A stretch of DNA of 64,000 bases from Nostoc sp. PCC 7107 (GCF_000316625.1 NC_019676.1:1723001-1787000), one strand, 5' to 3'. Shown: positions 1 to 9,085, counted from the first letter of the stretch. Notes: generated by a model from the letters alone, not told the origin. Numbers and translations are program-made.

Positions 1-438
1 AGAGTGGCGATTTTGATTTCTTTTTCGTGGTCGCCGCGCCACAATTAAACTACAAAATTGCGGCGAGGATACTATGAAAAAGTATTCTCGCCGTAATTGA
101 TAGTTTGATAATAGTTGTACACAATTTGGCTGAGTTGGGATAGTTTCATCTGTAACTTTTTCTTCTTCCTCAGCATTTATTTTCTCTATTCGACAAATAT
201 TAATAACTCCAGTTCCATTCATCGCAGATTGATAACGTTTTAATTCTGCGTGCCAAATTTTTCCTGGTGGTAACTTAACCCAAAAAGTTGCGGGAATTTG
301 CTGTTCAATCAATAAATCGATTTGCGACCGCAACAGCGATAACATACTCGCAGGATTGCTTGGCAATGGTTGAGGTGGTGTTTCCACTCCCAAAGCCAAC
401 TGATATACGGATAACTCCTTACGCAGAGAATCATTCAT
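1..438 (-). CDS. 5' part of an unidentified gene, possibly signalling-related
   Basis: An open minus-strand frame starts at ATG 438 and runs off the window edge, giving 146 codons with no stop. The N-terminus reads MNDSLRKELSVYQLALG, followed by a Pro-rich turn and a segment with alternating hydrophobic residues (FFIVSSPQFCSLIVARRPRK). This reminds me of the input region of cyanobacterial sensor kinases or DICT-type proteins, but I cannot name the family from this fragment. Codon use and length support a real gene. The start lies about 260 bp from the end of murE, with heptamer repeats between them. Confidence 0.6.
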   Translation of the reverse strand, partial: MNDSLRKELSVYQLALGVETPPQPLPSNPASMLSLLRSQIDLLIEQQIPATFWVKLPPGKIWHAELKRYQSAMNGTGVINICRIEKINAEEEEKVTDETIPTQPNCVQLLSNYQLRREYFFIVSSPQFCSLIVARRPRKRNQNRHS

Positions 439-550
439 GAGTCAAGCACAACAAGGGAGAAATAATTATGTCATTGATTGTCAATTTCATGTATGTGATT
501 TTTACAAAAAGACTACGTAAAATACATTAAGTTATAAACGGGCATAAAAG

Positions 551-709
551 AGGAAGAAAGTATGAAGTATGAAGGATGAAACCATAGCTAATGTGAATTA
601 GACGGTGAAATCCTGGCAATTTTGTTGATGATTCTAACATTATGGTTTTGGACGAGCCGAGAAACCTGATTCACAATTTCATACTTCATACTTCATACTT
701 CACACTTCA
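551..709. repeat. Inverted pair of heptamer (STRR-type) repeats
   Basis: Heptamer copies related to GAAGTAT/GAAGTGT occur at 560-580 on the plus strand. The complementary orientation (ACTTCAT units) is at 677-709. The two blocks could pair around a loop of about 100 bases. The second block overlaps the last codons and stop of murE. This is the short tandemly repeated repetitive type known from heterocystous cyanobacteria. No gene was recognised between 439 and 699. Confidence 0.75.
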
Positions 710-2205
710 GGTTTTCCTTGTCTGGACAATAAAGCCTCCCGTGCGTGTTCTCGGTCATCAAAGTGGATTTTTTCTGTACCGAGAATTTGATAGTCTTCAT
801 GACCTTTACCCGCTAACAATACTCCATCGCCGGGTAGAGCTTGTAAAATTGCGGTACGAATAGCTGTCGCCCGATCGCAAATTACAGTCGGTTGCACGGT
901 GTCGGGGATTCCAGCTAAAACATCTTGCAGAATTTTTTCTGGGTCTTCTGTGCGGGGATTGTCGGAAGTGATAACAGCCACGTCTGCTAACTCTGCGGCG
1001 ATTTTACCCATTTTTGGCCGTTTAGTGCGATCGCGATCGCCACCACAACCAAACACGCAAATCATTTTACCGGGAATAAACGGCCGTGCAGCTTTGAGTA
1101 AGTTTTCTAAGCTATCGGGGGTATGGGCATAATCCACAATCACGCTGATTTCTTGGTTTGGCTCAATTTGCACTCGTTCCATCCGGCCGGGAACACCAGG
1201 AAAATCACTAATTGCAGCGGCGATTAACTCTAAATCTAGTCCTAAGTGGAGAACTGCACCCACCGCAGCCAAAACATTTTCTAAATTATATTGACCAACC
1301 AATGGTGAGCGAAAAGCTACTTCACCCTTGGGTGTATGTAAAACACCGCTCACACCATTGGGCTGATAATTTAAATCGCTCATCCACAAATCAGCATGGC
1401 GATCGCTGACACTGTAACTCCAAACTTGTTCTGATGGTAATCGGGCGATTAATTGTTTACCGTAGGAGTCATCAGCGTTGATTACTGCCTTTCCTTTGAG
1501 ATATTCGGGGCTAAATAACAACGCCTTCGCTGCGAAATAATCCTCCATATCGCTGTGATAGTCCAGATGGTCTTGGGTGAGATTGGTAAATACTCCCACC
1601 TCAAACGGACAACCCAAAACTCGGCCTTGCGCTAATGCGTGAGAACTGACTTCCATTGTGCCAAACTCACAACCAGCATTGACGGCGGCTGCTAACTGCT
1701 GTTGTAGTTCCACCGCAAAAGGCGTAGTGTGAATAGCAGTCTGCACAAAACCCGGCCAGCGAGTGTATAAAGTCCCCATCAAAGCCGTAGCGAGATGAGC
1801 TTTATTCAGGAGAAATTCAATCAGGTGAGTAGTGGTAGTTTTACCGTTAGTGCCGGTCACACCCACTAATTTGAGTTTTTGTCCGGGATAATCGTAAAAA
1901 GCCGCTGCTATTTGCGCGCAAGCTTGATTCATATCACTAGCACTAATCACTACAGCCTCCGGCGTGGGAGGATTTTTTTCGGCAGCTTCGGCAGAAACGA
2001 TCGCCGCTACTGCACCAGAAGCGATCGCACTTGGCCAAAATTCGCCACCGTCTACCCGCGTTCCTGGCATTCCAATAAATAAATCTCCCTCACCGCAAGC
2101 ATGGGAGTTAGTTTTTAACCCCTTAACTTCCGCATCTGCTAAATCAGGATTGTTCGGCAATTGTGCCACATTTCCTACTACTGCTAGTAATTCCCGCAAT
2201 TTCAT
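700..2205 (-). CDS. murE: UDP-N-acetylmuramoyl-tripeptide synthetase (MurE)
   Basis: MurE adds meso-diaminopimelate to UDP-MurNAc-L-Ala-D-Glu in the cytoplasm, an ATP-dependent step of peptidoglycan precursor synthesis. The 501-residue protein has the three Mur-ligase domains: an N-terminal UDP-binding domain, a central ATPase domain with the P-loop GVTGTNGKTTTT near residue 117, and a C-terminal domain containing DNPRTEDP, the motif that selects meso-DAP over lysine. The length is typical. The start is ATG 2205. The 3' end is unusual: the last codons (Pro-Glu-Val) and the TGA lie inside the heptamer repeat at 677-709, so the natural C-terminus has probably been reset by the repeat. The glutaredoxin-like gene lies upstream on the same strand. 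Confidence 0.97.
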   Translation of the reverse strand: MKLRELLAVVGNVAQLPNNPDLADAEVKGLKTNSHACGEGDLFIGMPGTRVDGGEFWPSAIASGAVAAIVSAEAAEKNPPTPEAVVISASDMNQACAQIAAAFYDYPGQKLKLVGVTGTNGKTTTTHLIEFLLNKAHLATALMGTLYTRWPGFVQTAIHTTPFAVELQQQLAAAVNAGCEFGTMEVSSHALAQGRVLGCPFEVGVFTNLTQDHLDYHSDMEDYFAAKALLFSPEYLKGKAVINADDSYGKQLIARLPSEQVWSYSVSDRHADLWMSDLNYQPNGVSGVLHTPKGEVAFRSPLVGQYNLENVLAAVGAVLHLGLDLELIAAAISDFPGVPGRMERVQIEPNQEISVIVDYAHTPDSLENLLKAARPFIPGKMICVFGCGGDRDRTKRPKMGKIAAELADVAVITSDNPRTEDPEKILQDVLAGIPDTVQPTVICDRATAIRTAILQALPGDGVLLAGKGHEDYQILGTEKIHFDDREHAREALLSRQGKPEV

Positions 2206-2237
2206 CTTGTGAACCTCGCCACACGCTTATCTTGGGC

Positions 2238-2540
2238 TTATTCTGCATCATTTTTTTTGATATTGGATAAATACTTACACAACATTTGCTGAATTTGCTG
2301 GACATTTGCACGGGGAGAAGGGCGTGGTAAAGGTTGTTCAAAAGCTTCTGCACCGGGGAGATTGGCTAAAACCAGCACTGGGACTTCATATTGATAAGCC
2401 AGTAACCAATCTTCATGAGTTGTAATGTCACGAATCTCTAACTCTACAGCCAGATTTTGCGTTGCTAAAATTTGTTCTAATTTTTCCTGTAAGCCCTCGC
2501 ACAAATGACAACCAGGTTTACTGTATAAAATCAAGCGCAT
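2238..2540 (-). CDS. Glutaredoxin-like thioredoxin-fold protein
   Basis: This is a 100-residue cytoplasmic protein starting MRLILYSKPGCHLC. The CHLC redox pair follows the first beta strand and Val-Pro precedes the strand VLVL, as in the cis-Pro loop of glutaredoxin/thioredoxin folds. It belongs to the small glutaredoxin-family (DUF836-like) proteins found in cyanobacteria. The C-terminal 25 residues look like a non-conserved tail. It lies 32 bp upstream of murE on the same strand and may be co-transcribed with it. The substrate is unknown. Upstream at 2545-2597 are a short heptamer repeat and a GC-rich palindromic repeat (AGCGGCTTGCCGC). Confidence 0.85.
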   Translation of the reverse strand: MRLILYSKPGCHLCEGLQEKLEQILATQNLAVELEIRDITTHEDWLLAYQYEVPVLVLANLPGAEAFEQPLPRPSPRANVQQIQQMLCKYLSNIKKNDAE

Positions 2541-2718
2541 AAAAATTATGAAGTGTGAAGTATGTAGACGCTTTTAGCGGCTTGCCGCAGGCTAGTCTGA
2601 AATTCTTAATAATCCTAACTCAGCACTCAGTACCTTCAACTCAGCACTAGAAAAAAGCTGAATGGGGGTCATCTGCCTTCTAAGATGGACTATAGTCAGT
2701 TTTTGTGGAGTTTTGGGA

Positions 2719-3426
2719 ATGACCGCAACAGATCCTGTAAAGTTAATGAAGCAAGAGGTTGGTAAAGCTGCCGCCCTACTAGTAAAATCAGGTTCAATTG
2801 TCGGTTTAGGTACGGGTTCAACAACAGCTTATACAATTCAGTATTTAGGCGATCGCCTCAAATCGGGTGAACTCAAAGATATTGTCGGTATTCCTACTTC
2901 TTTTCAATCAGAAGTATTAGCCAAGGAATATGGTGTACCTCTCACCACGTTGGATGCTGTTGACCACATCGATATCGCCATTGATGGTGCAGATGAAGTT
3001 GACCCCCAAAAGAATTTGATTAAAGGTGGCGGTGCCGCACATACCCGTGAAAAAGTGGTAGATTACTTAGCCAGTCAATTTATTGTTGTGGTAGACAGTG
3101 GTAAGTTAGTTGACCGCTTAGGTTCTGTGTTTGCAGTCCCCGTAGAAGTTATCCCAATGGCAATTACTCCTGTTACCAATGCCATTAAGCAACTTGGCGG
3201 TAAACCAGAACTACGTATGGGTATCAAAAAAGCCGGGCCAGTCATCACCGATCAAGGTAACTTTGTCCTTGATGTCAAATTTGACTCCATTGACGACCCA
3301 GTGAATTTAGAAAAAATCCTCAATAACATTCCTGGTGTGTTAGAAAACGGTATCTTCGTCAACTGTGCAGATGTCGTTTTAGTTGGCGAAGTAGTAGACG
3401 GTCAGCCAGTAGTCAGGCAGTTGTAA
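2719..3426 (+). CDS. rpiA: Ribose-5-phosphate isomerase A
   Basis: RpiA interconverts ribose 5-phosphate and ribulose 5-phosphate in the pentose phosphate and Calvin cycles. The 235-residue product carries the phosphate-binding loop GLGTGSTT (about residue 30), DGADEVD with catalytic/ligand aspartates, and [12 protein letters not shown] chose ATG 2719 (MTATDPVK) rather than the longer frame from 2662 because GGAG lies about 8 bases upstream and the extension is hydrophobic and not family-like. The gene stands alone. Downstream, GGGGTGTAA (3452-3460) and TTACACCCC (3482-3490) could form a hairpin, but without a clear T-run. Confidence 0.96.
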   Translation: MTATDPVKLMKQEVGKAAALLVKSGSIVGLGTGSTTAYTIQYLGDRLKSGELKDIVGIPTSFQSEVLAKEYGVPLTTLDAVDHIDIAIDGADEVDPQKNLIKGGGAAHTREKVVDYLASQFIVVVDSGKLVDRLGSVFAVPVEVIPMAITPVTNAIKQLGGKPELRMGIKKAGPVITDQGNFVLDVKFDSIDDPVNLEKILNNIPGVLENGIFVNCADVVLVGEVVDGQPVVRQL

Positions 3427-3543
3427 AAGGGTGTAAGGGTTTCAGGATGTAGGGGTGTAAGAGTTTTTATAGTTGATGCTTTTACACCCCATCCTTCCCT
3501 ATTTTTTAATAGTCGATGCTTTACTCAGCACTCAGCACTCGAA

Positions 3544-3975
3544 TTAAGCGTACTTATTAATTACCTTAGCAAAATCGGGTACAGCCTCTTCTATATAGGG
3601 TTTAACTGAACCTCTAAGTTTTTCATAAGTTCCCCGCACAATTGGCCGTGACACCTTCTTCGCTCTGGCATCAGTAATACTCAATAGTGCGTCTGCTGTG
3701 CGAGATTTATTTGTAGCAAGGTGCGCTACTGGATCACCATTTTGTACGCCTTCATTCCACATCGGATCAAGGGCTGTAAAGCAGTCTGGTAAAAGTTGCT
3801 CAACGGCGTAGGCGATATATCCTGGCTTAACTCCTTTCAACGCTGCATAAGCAGCTTTGAGTCCAATACCGCTAATTCCTGACTTAGAAGTGAGTTGTGT
3901 TTCTAACAGTTTGCAACAGTCATCAACAACCATTGCTCTTTTGTCTGAGTTTAAAAGTTTGTCGCTCAGTCCCAT
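3544..3975 (-). CDS. Conserved hypothetical protein, 143 aa
   Basis: A soluble protein of 143 residues starting MGLSDKLLNSDKRAMVVDDCCKL. It is rich in helix-forming residues, with no signal peptide or membrane segment. The pattern of an N-terminal Asp-Cys-Cys helix, SGISGIGLKAAYAALKGVKPG and a following LLPDCFTALDP stretch recalls a small family of unknown function shared by cyanobacteria and actinobacteria (DUF6918-like; name from memory). A good Shine-Dalgarno (GGAG, on the minus strand) precedes ATG 3975. There are no informative neighbours. No function is proposed. Confidence 0.75.
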   Translation of the reverse strand: MGLSDKLLNSDKRAMVVDDCCKLLETQLTSKSGISGIGLKAAYAALKGVKPGYIAYAVEQLLPDCFTALDPMWNEGVQNGDPVAHLATNKSRTADALLSITDARAKKVSRPIVRGTYEKLRGSVKPYIEEAVPDFAKVINKYA

Positions 3976-4283
3976 TTCACTCCTCCATAATGTTAAGGCG
4001 ATCGCTGTTCTCTATTTTCCCAAGTTAAAGGGAAATTATAAGAAATGGTAACAGAGCCAGAGAGTTTTCGTGACCTTACTTATGTATGTTGACAGACTTT
4101 GATGCTTGTGGATTATTTCATGTTTAATCAAGTTATGTACTAAAACACACATACTCATCAGTAGTATTATTGCGATCGCTGTTTTGAAGAAATTTTCACC
4201 CAGAGACGCAGTGAGTAATGAGCGATTTAGGTTTTGGCAAATTATATAATTAGATAATTACTGGCAAAATTAAACATAAATCA
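3976..4283. other. Gene-free spacer
   Basis: An AT-rich spacer between divergently oriented genes, so both promoters should lie here. It contains HIP1 sites near 3999 and 4172. I see no RNA gene or clear operator. Confidence 0.4.
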
Positions 4284-4919
4284 ATGACATTACTCAATGC
4301 ACGTAATTTATCTTTAGAAGAAGTTCATCGTCTGTTCGGCTTTCAAAAACAGTACAATGATTCATTTTCTAACCTATTATCTTTAGAACCTCTGAGCCAA
4401 GAAGAGCAGCAAGAACTAAAGCAGATACAAAATGATTTTGATAGATATCTAAATACAGGGAAAGTTTCCGAAGGGCAGGTCAAGTTTCTTGCAGTTGCGC
4501 CTTTACTGAGGTTAGCTGGCTTTTATCGCTATCCCATAGAGATTGTTTTAGAAGAGAATGTTGCTGATATTGAAATAGAAGATGAAGACACGATAATTAA
4601 AGGCAGATTTGATATTTTAGCTGTTAGTAAAGCTAGATATACAAAACCTCAAGCATATTTCTGGCTGCTATTAATTGAATCTAAAAATAGTCAAGTTGAT
4701 ATATTTACTGGATTACCTCAATTACTAATTTATGCTTATAAAGGTTTAGATAATCAAAAATCAGCTTGGGGTTTAACTACTAACGGTAGAAGTTATCAGT
4801 TTGTTTATATAGAACAAGGAAACCCGCCAGTATATCAACTACTGCCGTTGTTAAATTTTATGGAATCGATGCGGGCAATGGAATTATTACAAGTTCTCAA
4901 AGCAATTTGTCAGTTATAA
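4284..4919 (+). CDS. PD-(D/E)XK nuclease-fold (HsdR N-terminal-like) protein
   Basis: A 211-residue protein of a type abundant in cyanobacteria and often labelled restriction endonuclease subunit R. The core has GRFDILAV (Asp at about residue 110), then a strand FWLLLIESKNS with E-x-K, then a Gln-containing helix (GLPQLLIYAY). This is the DxnExK layout of type I restriction HsdR N-terminal nuclease domains. No helicase, methylase or specificity subunit is nearby, so it is not part of a classical R-M locus here. The many copies in these genomes suggest a selfish or housekeeping role rather than a dedicated restriction enzyme. Start ATG 4284. Confidence 0.75.
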   Translation: MTLLNARNLSLEEVHRLFGFQKQYNDSFSNLLSLEPLSQEEQQELKQIQNDFDRYLNTGKVSEGQVKFLAVAPLLRLAGFYRYPIEIVLEENVADIEIEDEDTIIKGRFDILAVSKARYTKPQAYFWLLLIESKNSQVDIFTGLPQLLIYAYKGLDNQKSAWGLTTNGRSYQFVYIEQGNPPVYQLLPLLNFMESMRAMELLQVLKAICQL

Positions 4920-4921
4920 AG

Positions 4922-6430
4922 TCACATCTGTAAATTTTTTAATAACTCTGTTGTTTGCGATCGCTCCACCAAACTATTTGCACATAAAATACCAGAAGCG
5001 GCAACTGCTGGTACACCAATTCCAGGCATAGTGCTATCACCGACACGATATAAACCGGAAATGGGTGTGTGTGTACTGGGAAACATCCCTTTACCCGCAG
5101 TAATAGCCGGGCCATAGGTTCCCTGATATCTTCGTAAATAATGGCTATGAGTTAACGGTGTCCCGATCAGTTCCAACACTACACGTTCTCGAATATCTGG
5201 GATAATTCGCTCTAAGGCGCGATATAAAGTTTGGGCTTTCTCTTGTTTCTTGGCTTCATAACTATCATTTCGTTCCCAGCCAGCAAAGGGTTCTAGAGTG
5301 TAAGCATGAACTACATGATGTCCCTCTGGCGCGAGAGTTGCATCCCACACACTAGGAATAGAAATCATGCAAGTATTACCAGAGGTGGTGATATCTTGGT
5401 TGGAGTCGTGAACTACGACATGATGTCCTGTTAAATTTTCTAGTCCCTCGCCACGAATACCCAAATGTAAATGGATGAAACTATCAACTGCGGGTGTATG
5501 CAGTGCTGTTTGACGATAAGTTGCTGGTAAATCTTCAGGACGCAATAGTTGATTGTAAGTATCCCAAATTGTGGCGTTGGAAATAACAATCTGCGCTGAC
5601 AGAATTTCCCCATTTTTTAACCGCACACCTACAGCTTTGCCAGATTCCACGAGAATTTGCTCAACGTGACAGCCTAAGCGTAACTTACCACCCCAACGTT
5701 CTAAACCATGCACCAAAGCATTGACAATTGCGGCACTACCCCCAACTGGGTACTCTACACCACGCCCCCGTTCACCCAACATAAAAGCAACTTCTGGGGC
5801 AATTGTGCCGTGTGCCTTTAAGCCAGAAAGCAGAAAACATTCTACATCGATCAGTCTGCGTATCCAAGGATCTTTTACAGTCGCATCCATCACAGTGCCA
5901 GCCGAAGACTGCACCAAAGGCAAATACGGTAAAATTTTACCAAGCGATCGCACATAATTCAGTAACACAAAAATTACCTGCCAATCAGCCCGTAAAGCCA
6001 AAGCTGGTATCTCTTTCATCCCCTCATACAAACCTAACAAGCGGGTGACAAAATCCTGAAACTCTGCTGCACCTTGGGGTGTAATTGTTTGTAACTCCTG
6101 ATGCAATCTTTGAAAATTACTGTAAATTGCAATACTAGCTTCAGGAAAATGGTAGTGTCCTAAAGGATCATAGGGTATAACTTGAAGGGACTCCCCTAGA
6201 ACATCCAAAACTTGTTTTACCGGGTTCAAACTATGGGTTCCTGACAGTCCACAATAAAAAGAGGGGCCAGAATCAAATTCAAATCCTCGTCGTTTAAAGC
6301 TATGGGCTGCACCACCGGCAATTGTATGGCTTTCACAGACAATTACCCGCTTGCCATACCGTGCAAGCAACGCCGCAGCACATAACCCGCCAATACCGCT
6401 ACCGATAACTATGACATCGTTGTTTGTCAT
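4922..6430 (-). CDS. CrtISO-type carotenoid isomerase / FAD-dependent oxidoreductase
   Basis: An FAD-dependent protein of the phytoene desaturase superfamily, closest in layout to prolycopene cis-trans isomerase (CrtISO/CrtH), which makes all-trans lycopene in cyanobacteria. The 502 residues begin with the dinucleotide-binding fold DVIVIGSGIGGLCAAALL, then AGGAAHSFKRRGFEFDSGPS, and end with GLYRVGDSTMPGIGVPAVAASG, typical of the family. The length equals known CrtISO proteins (about 500). ATG 6430 (MTNNDV) is preferred; the frame remains open to 6574, but that extension is encoded by heptamer repeats and would overlap the divergent gene at 6522. Paralogous desaturases remain an alternative. 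Confidence 0.8.
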   Translation of the reverse strand: MTNNDVIVIGSGIGGLCAAALLARYGKRVIVCESHTIAGGAAHSFKRRGFEFDSGPSFYCGLSGTHSLNPVKQVLDVLGESLQVIPYDPLGHYHFPEASIAIYSNFQRLHQELQTITPQGAAEFQDFVTRLLGLYEGMKEIPALALRADWQVIFVLLNYVRSLGKILPYLPLVQSSAGTVMDATVKDPWIRRLIDVECFLLSGLKAHGTIAPEVAFMLGERGRGVEYPVGGSAAIVNALVHGLERWGGKLRLGCHVEQILVESGKAVGVRLKNGEILSAQIVISNATIWDTYNQLLRPEDLPATYRQTALHTPAVDSFIHLHLGIRGEGLENLTGHHVVVHDSNQDITTSGNTCMISIPSVWDATLAPEGHHVVHAYTLEPFAGWERNDSYEAKKQEKAQTLYRALERIIPDIRERVVLELIGTPLTHSHYLRRYQGTYGPAITAGKGMFPSTHTPISGLYRVGDSTMPGIGVPAVAASGILCANSLVERSQTTELLKNLQM

Positions 6431-6463
6431 TTGTCCTATGTCCTTTGTCATTTGTCTAAATAT

Positions 6464-6518
6464 TAATAAGTTTTGACTTTTGACTTTTAACTTTTGCCTT
6501 TTAACTTTTGCCTTTTGA
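6464..6518. repeat. Heptamer repeats (CTTTTGA/CTTTTAA type)
   Basis: At least six consecutive heptamers of the form CTTTTGA, CTTTTAA or CTTTTGC occupy most of the spacer between the two divergent genes. The promoters of both must overlap or flank this repeat. It keeps the carotenoid-isomerase frame open artificially upstream of its start. Confidence 0.8.
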
Positions 6519-6521
6519 CTA

Positions 6522-7304
6522 ATGACTGAACCACTAATTGAACTGAAAGGCGTTTCTAAGTCCTTTGGTAACAATAAGGTTTTAGATAATGTAGATTTGA
6601 CAATTTACCGAGGAGAAGCGCTGGGAATTATCGGCCCTTCCGGGACTGGGAAATCGACAATTTTAAGAGTAATAGCAGGATTAACTAACCCTGATGAGGG
6701 TGAAATATATGTACAAGGAGTCCGGCGCGAAGGGTTGATAGAAGATAGTGCTGACCCAATTGGGATTGGGATGGTGTTTCAGCAAGCGGCGTTATTTGAT
6801 TCGTTGAATGTGGATGAGAACGTGGGATTTTTACTGTATCAAAATTCCAAGTTACAGCGATCGCATATTCAAGCACTAGTCAAAGAAAAATTAGATATGG
6901 TGGGTTTACCCGGAATCAGTCATCTCTACCCTTCAGAACTTTCTGGTGGAATGCGAAAACGGGTGAGTTTTGCTCGTGCGATTATGTCCAACCCCGAAAA
7001 TCCCAAAGAAGGGCCAGAAGTTCTACTTTACGATGAACCCACAGCCGGACTAGACCCCATTGCTTCGACAGTGATTGAAGACTTGATTCGTGATTTACAA
7101 AGTATGCACGGAGTTTGTAGTACGTATGCCATTGTTACCCACCAAGATAGTACGATTCGCCGGACAGCTGATAGACTAGTGTTTCTCTACCAAGGTAGAG
7201 TGCAGTGGCAAGGTACAGTTAATGACATGGATAGCACCGACCACCCATTAATTAGACAATTTGTGAGTGGGAGCGTGCAAGGGCCGATTCAGGTTGTTGG
7301 TTAG
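6522..7304 (+). CDS. ABC transporter ATP-binding protein, MlaF type
   Basis: The cytoplasmic ATPase of an MCE-type lipid transporter (Mla/TGD). In 260 residues it has Walker A GPSGTGKS (about residues 39-46), Q-loop MVFQQ, ABC signature LSGGMRKR, Walker B LLYDEPTAGLDP and H-loop VTHQD. The order and the GGMRKR variant match MlaF/TGD3-like ATPases. It is followed 16 bp later by an MCE-domain gene, forming an MlaF-MlaD operon. The MlaE permease gene is not present in the neighbourhood, so it must be encoded elsewhere. ATG 6522 opens directly after a repeat block with only a weak ribosome-binding site. Confidence 0.92.
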   Translation: MTEPLIELKGVSKSFGNNKVLDNVDLTIYRGEALGIIGPSGTGKSTILRVIAGLTNPDEGEIYVQGVRREGLIEDSADPIGIGMVFQQAALFDSLNVDENVGFLLYQNSKLQRSHIQALVKEKLDMVGLPGISHLYPSELSGGMRKRVSFARAIMSNPENPKEGPEVLLYDEPTAGLDPIASTVIEDLIRDLQSMHGVCSTYAIVTHQDSTIRRTADRLVFLYQGRVQWQGTVNDMDSTDHPLIRQFVSGSVQGPIQVVG

Positions 7305-7320
7305 GTGGTTGGAGGAACAA

Positions 7321-8736
7321 ATGCGAGAATTTATTACAAACCGCTTCACTTCTAGACGAATGCTGAGAGAAGGTTCAGTGGGTTTATTGCTCTTGCTAGG
7401 ACTGGGTTCCTTTGGGGTGATTATTCTGTGGTTGAATGGAGTTAGTGCCGCACGTAGCTCGTATAGGTTCGTTGTCGAATTTGCCAACGCTGGGGGGATG
7501 CAAAGAGGTGCATCAGTTCGTTATCGTGGCGTGAAAGTCGGCAAAATTTCGGATATTCGCCCAGGGTCAAATGCGATCGATGTAGAAGTAGAAATTGCTC
7601 CAGCTGATCTAATAATTCCTAGTGATGTCAGCATTGATGCCAACCAAACTGGCTTGATTAGTGAAAGTATTATCGATATTACACCAAGAACATCACTTGC
7701 TACTGAAGTGAAAGCGAAACCTTTAGAGAAAGGCTGCAATACGAACTTAATTGTGTGTAATGGTTCTCGTTTAAAAGGTCAAATTGGTATTAGTGTTGAT
7801 GACCTGATTCGCAGTAGCACTGAATTAGCTACTTTGTATAACGATCCAAAATTTTATCAAAGAGTTAACCGACTTTTAGAAAGTTCCGCCGCCGCAGCTA
7901 CCAGTGTTGCAGCCCTCAGTCAAGATGCTAGAGGTTTAACGAAAGGCTTCCAAGGACAGCTAAATACATTCAGTGCAACAGCTAATTCTGTACAACGCGC
8001 CACAAATGAACTCACTGCATCTACTACTAAAACAGCAAATCAGTTAAGCGTAACTGCTAATCAATTTGGTGCAACAGCTAAGGAATTTGGCTTAACAGCG
8101 AATAAGGCCAATCGATTGCTGACTAACTTAGATGATTTAGTAACTACTAATCGTTCCTCTTTAGTTGGCGCTCTGAATAATATTACCGAAACCAGCAATC
8201 AATTACGCACTACTGTCACAAATTTGTCACCATCACTTAATCGCTTAACTCAAGGAGAAGTGATTAAAAATTTAGAAGCACTTTCAGCTAATGCAGCCCA
8301 AGCTTCTGCTAATTTACGCGATGCGACAAAAACTTTAAATGACCCTAAAAATGCTTTACTACTACAACAAACTTTAGACTCAGCTAGAGTCACTTTTGAA
8401 AATACCCAAAAAATTACATCTGATTTAGATGAATTGACAGGTGATCCCACTTTTAGAAAAAATCTGCTGCAATTAGTCAACGGCTTAAGTGGCTTAGTTT
8501 CTTCTACACAACAAATGCAGCAGCAAGTTCAGTTTGCCGCAACTTTAGATGCTATGAAATTAGCAGCTACCAAACAAAATGTAGTCTTTCCCACACCAGT
8601 TGCGATTGAACAGACAACTGTTGTCAAAGGTATAGAGAAACAAATTCAAACTTCCAATTCGGAAATTCAGAATTCTTCTCAAGAAAAGTTATTGCAGCAG
8701 CTACGAGAACATAGTAAACAAGAAAAACCAAAATAA
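7321..8736 (+). CDS. MlaD-family MCE-domain protein
   Basis: The membrane-anchored substrate-binding subunit of an MCE lipid transporter, likely trafficking lipids between inner and outer membranes. The 471-residue protein has one N-terminal membrane helix (about 15-38, GLLLLLGLGSFGVIILWL), an MCE domain (about 45-125: FVVEFANAGGMQRGASVRYRGVKVG) and a long helical C-terminal region (about 160-420) rich in Thr/Asn/Ala, like the coiled tail of TGD2-type proteins. ATG 7321 is chosen because GGAGG sits 5 bases upstream (7311-7315); the frame extends upstream into the ATPase gene. It is coupled to the preceding ATPase gene. Confidence 0.92.
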   Translation: MREFITNRFTSRRMLREGSVGLLLLLGLGSFGVIILWLNGVSAARSSYRFVVEFANAGGMQRGASVRYRGVKVGKISDIRPGSNAIDVEVEIAPADLIIPSDVSIDANQTGLISESIIDITPRTSLATEVKAKPLEKGCNTNLIVCNGSRLKGQIGISVDDLIRSSTELATLYNDPKFYQRVNRLLESSAAAATSVAALSQDARGLTKGFQGQLNTFSATANSVQRATNELTASTTKTANQLSVTANQFGATAKEFGLTANKANRLLTNLDDLVTTNRSSLVGALNNITETSNQLRTTVTNLSPSLNRLTQGEVIKNLEALSANAAQASANLRDATKTLNDPKNALLLQQTLDSARVTFENTQKITSDLDELTGDPTFRKNLLQLVNGLSGLVSSTQQMQQQVQFAATLDAMKLAATKQNVVFPTPVAIEQTTVVKGIEKQIQTSNSEIQNSSQEKLLQQLREHSKQEKPK

Positions 8737-9085
8737 TAAATTAAGGTAATAATTCGGAATTTCAACTAATGACAATCTGCAATATTTATTTTTAATTGCA
8801 CCAACTTACTAATACTAAGTTTCTTTCAGAATATAGTATTCTCACTCCCTACTCTCACTCCAAGTAGAGACGTTGTATACAACGTCTCTACAGCTTGACT
8901 GTAACTCGGTATGAATATAAAAATTGTCAACTGCTCAACTGCTATACATCTCAAGATATAGAAATAATATAATTTTTTCATTTAAATCTATTCTCAAGAT
9001 AGTAGATATACTTTCCTCAACAACCTAATCTAGTTCTCGAAGCTATTGAACAAAATACTTTTCTTTAAATTCGAGGACATGATTT
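8737..9085. other. Gene-free spacer
   Basis: An AT-rich stretch of about 350 bp. The only clear structure is the perfect palindrome at 8864-8891. The promoter and GAGGA ribosome-binding site of the next gene lie at its end. Confidence 0.5.
8864..8891. repeat. Perfect 28-bp palindrome
   Basis: The 28 bases are their own reverse complement, centred on GTATAC, with arms GTAGAGACGTTGTA. It can fold as a 14-bp stem with no loop or a small one. Sequences of this sort are dispersed in Nostoc genomes. The place downstream of the MlaD gene would suit an mRNA end, but there is no T-run. Confidence 0.8.

Noticed and set aside
677-709. CRISPR array suggested by regularly repeated units
   Set aside because: Units are 7 bp and contiguous with no unique spacers; they are STRR-type tandem repeats. 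No cas genes occur in the window.
3452-3490. Terminator after rpiA (GGGGTGTAA / TTACACCCC)
   Set aside because: The stem is plausible but has a 21-base loop and no following T-run, and the area consists of repeated GTGTAAGGG sequence.
4284-4919. Type I restriction-modification locus
   Set aside because: Only a nuclease-fold protein is present; no methyltransferase, specificity or helicase gene is adjacent.
6431-6574. N-terminal extension of the carotenoid isomerase-like gene
   Set aside because: The extra codons are heptamer-repeat DNA giving Lys/Gln-rich sequence, overlap the divergent ABC gene, and precede the normal flavin-binding start.
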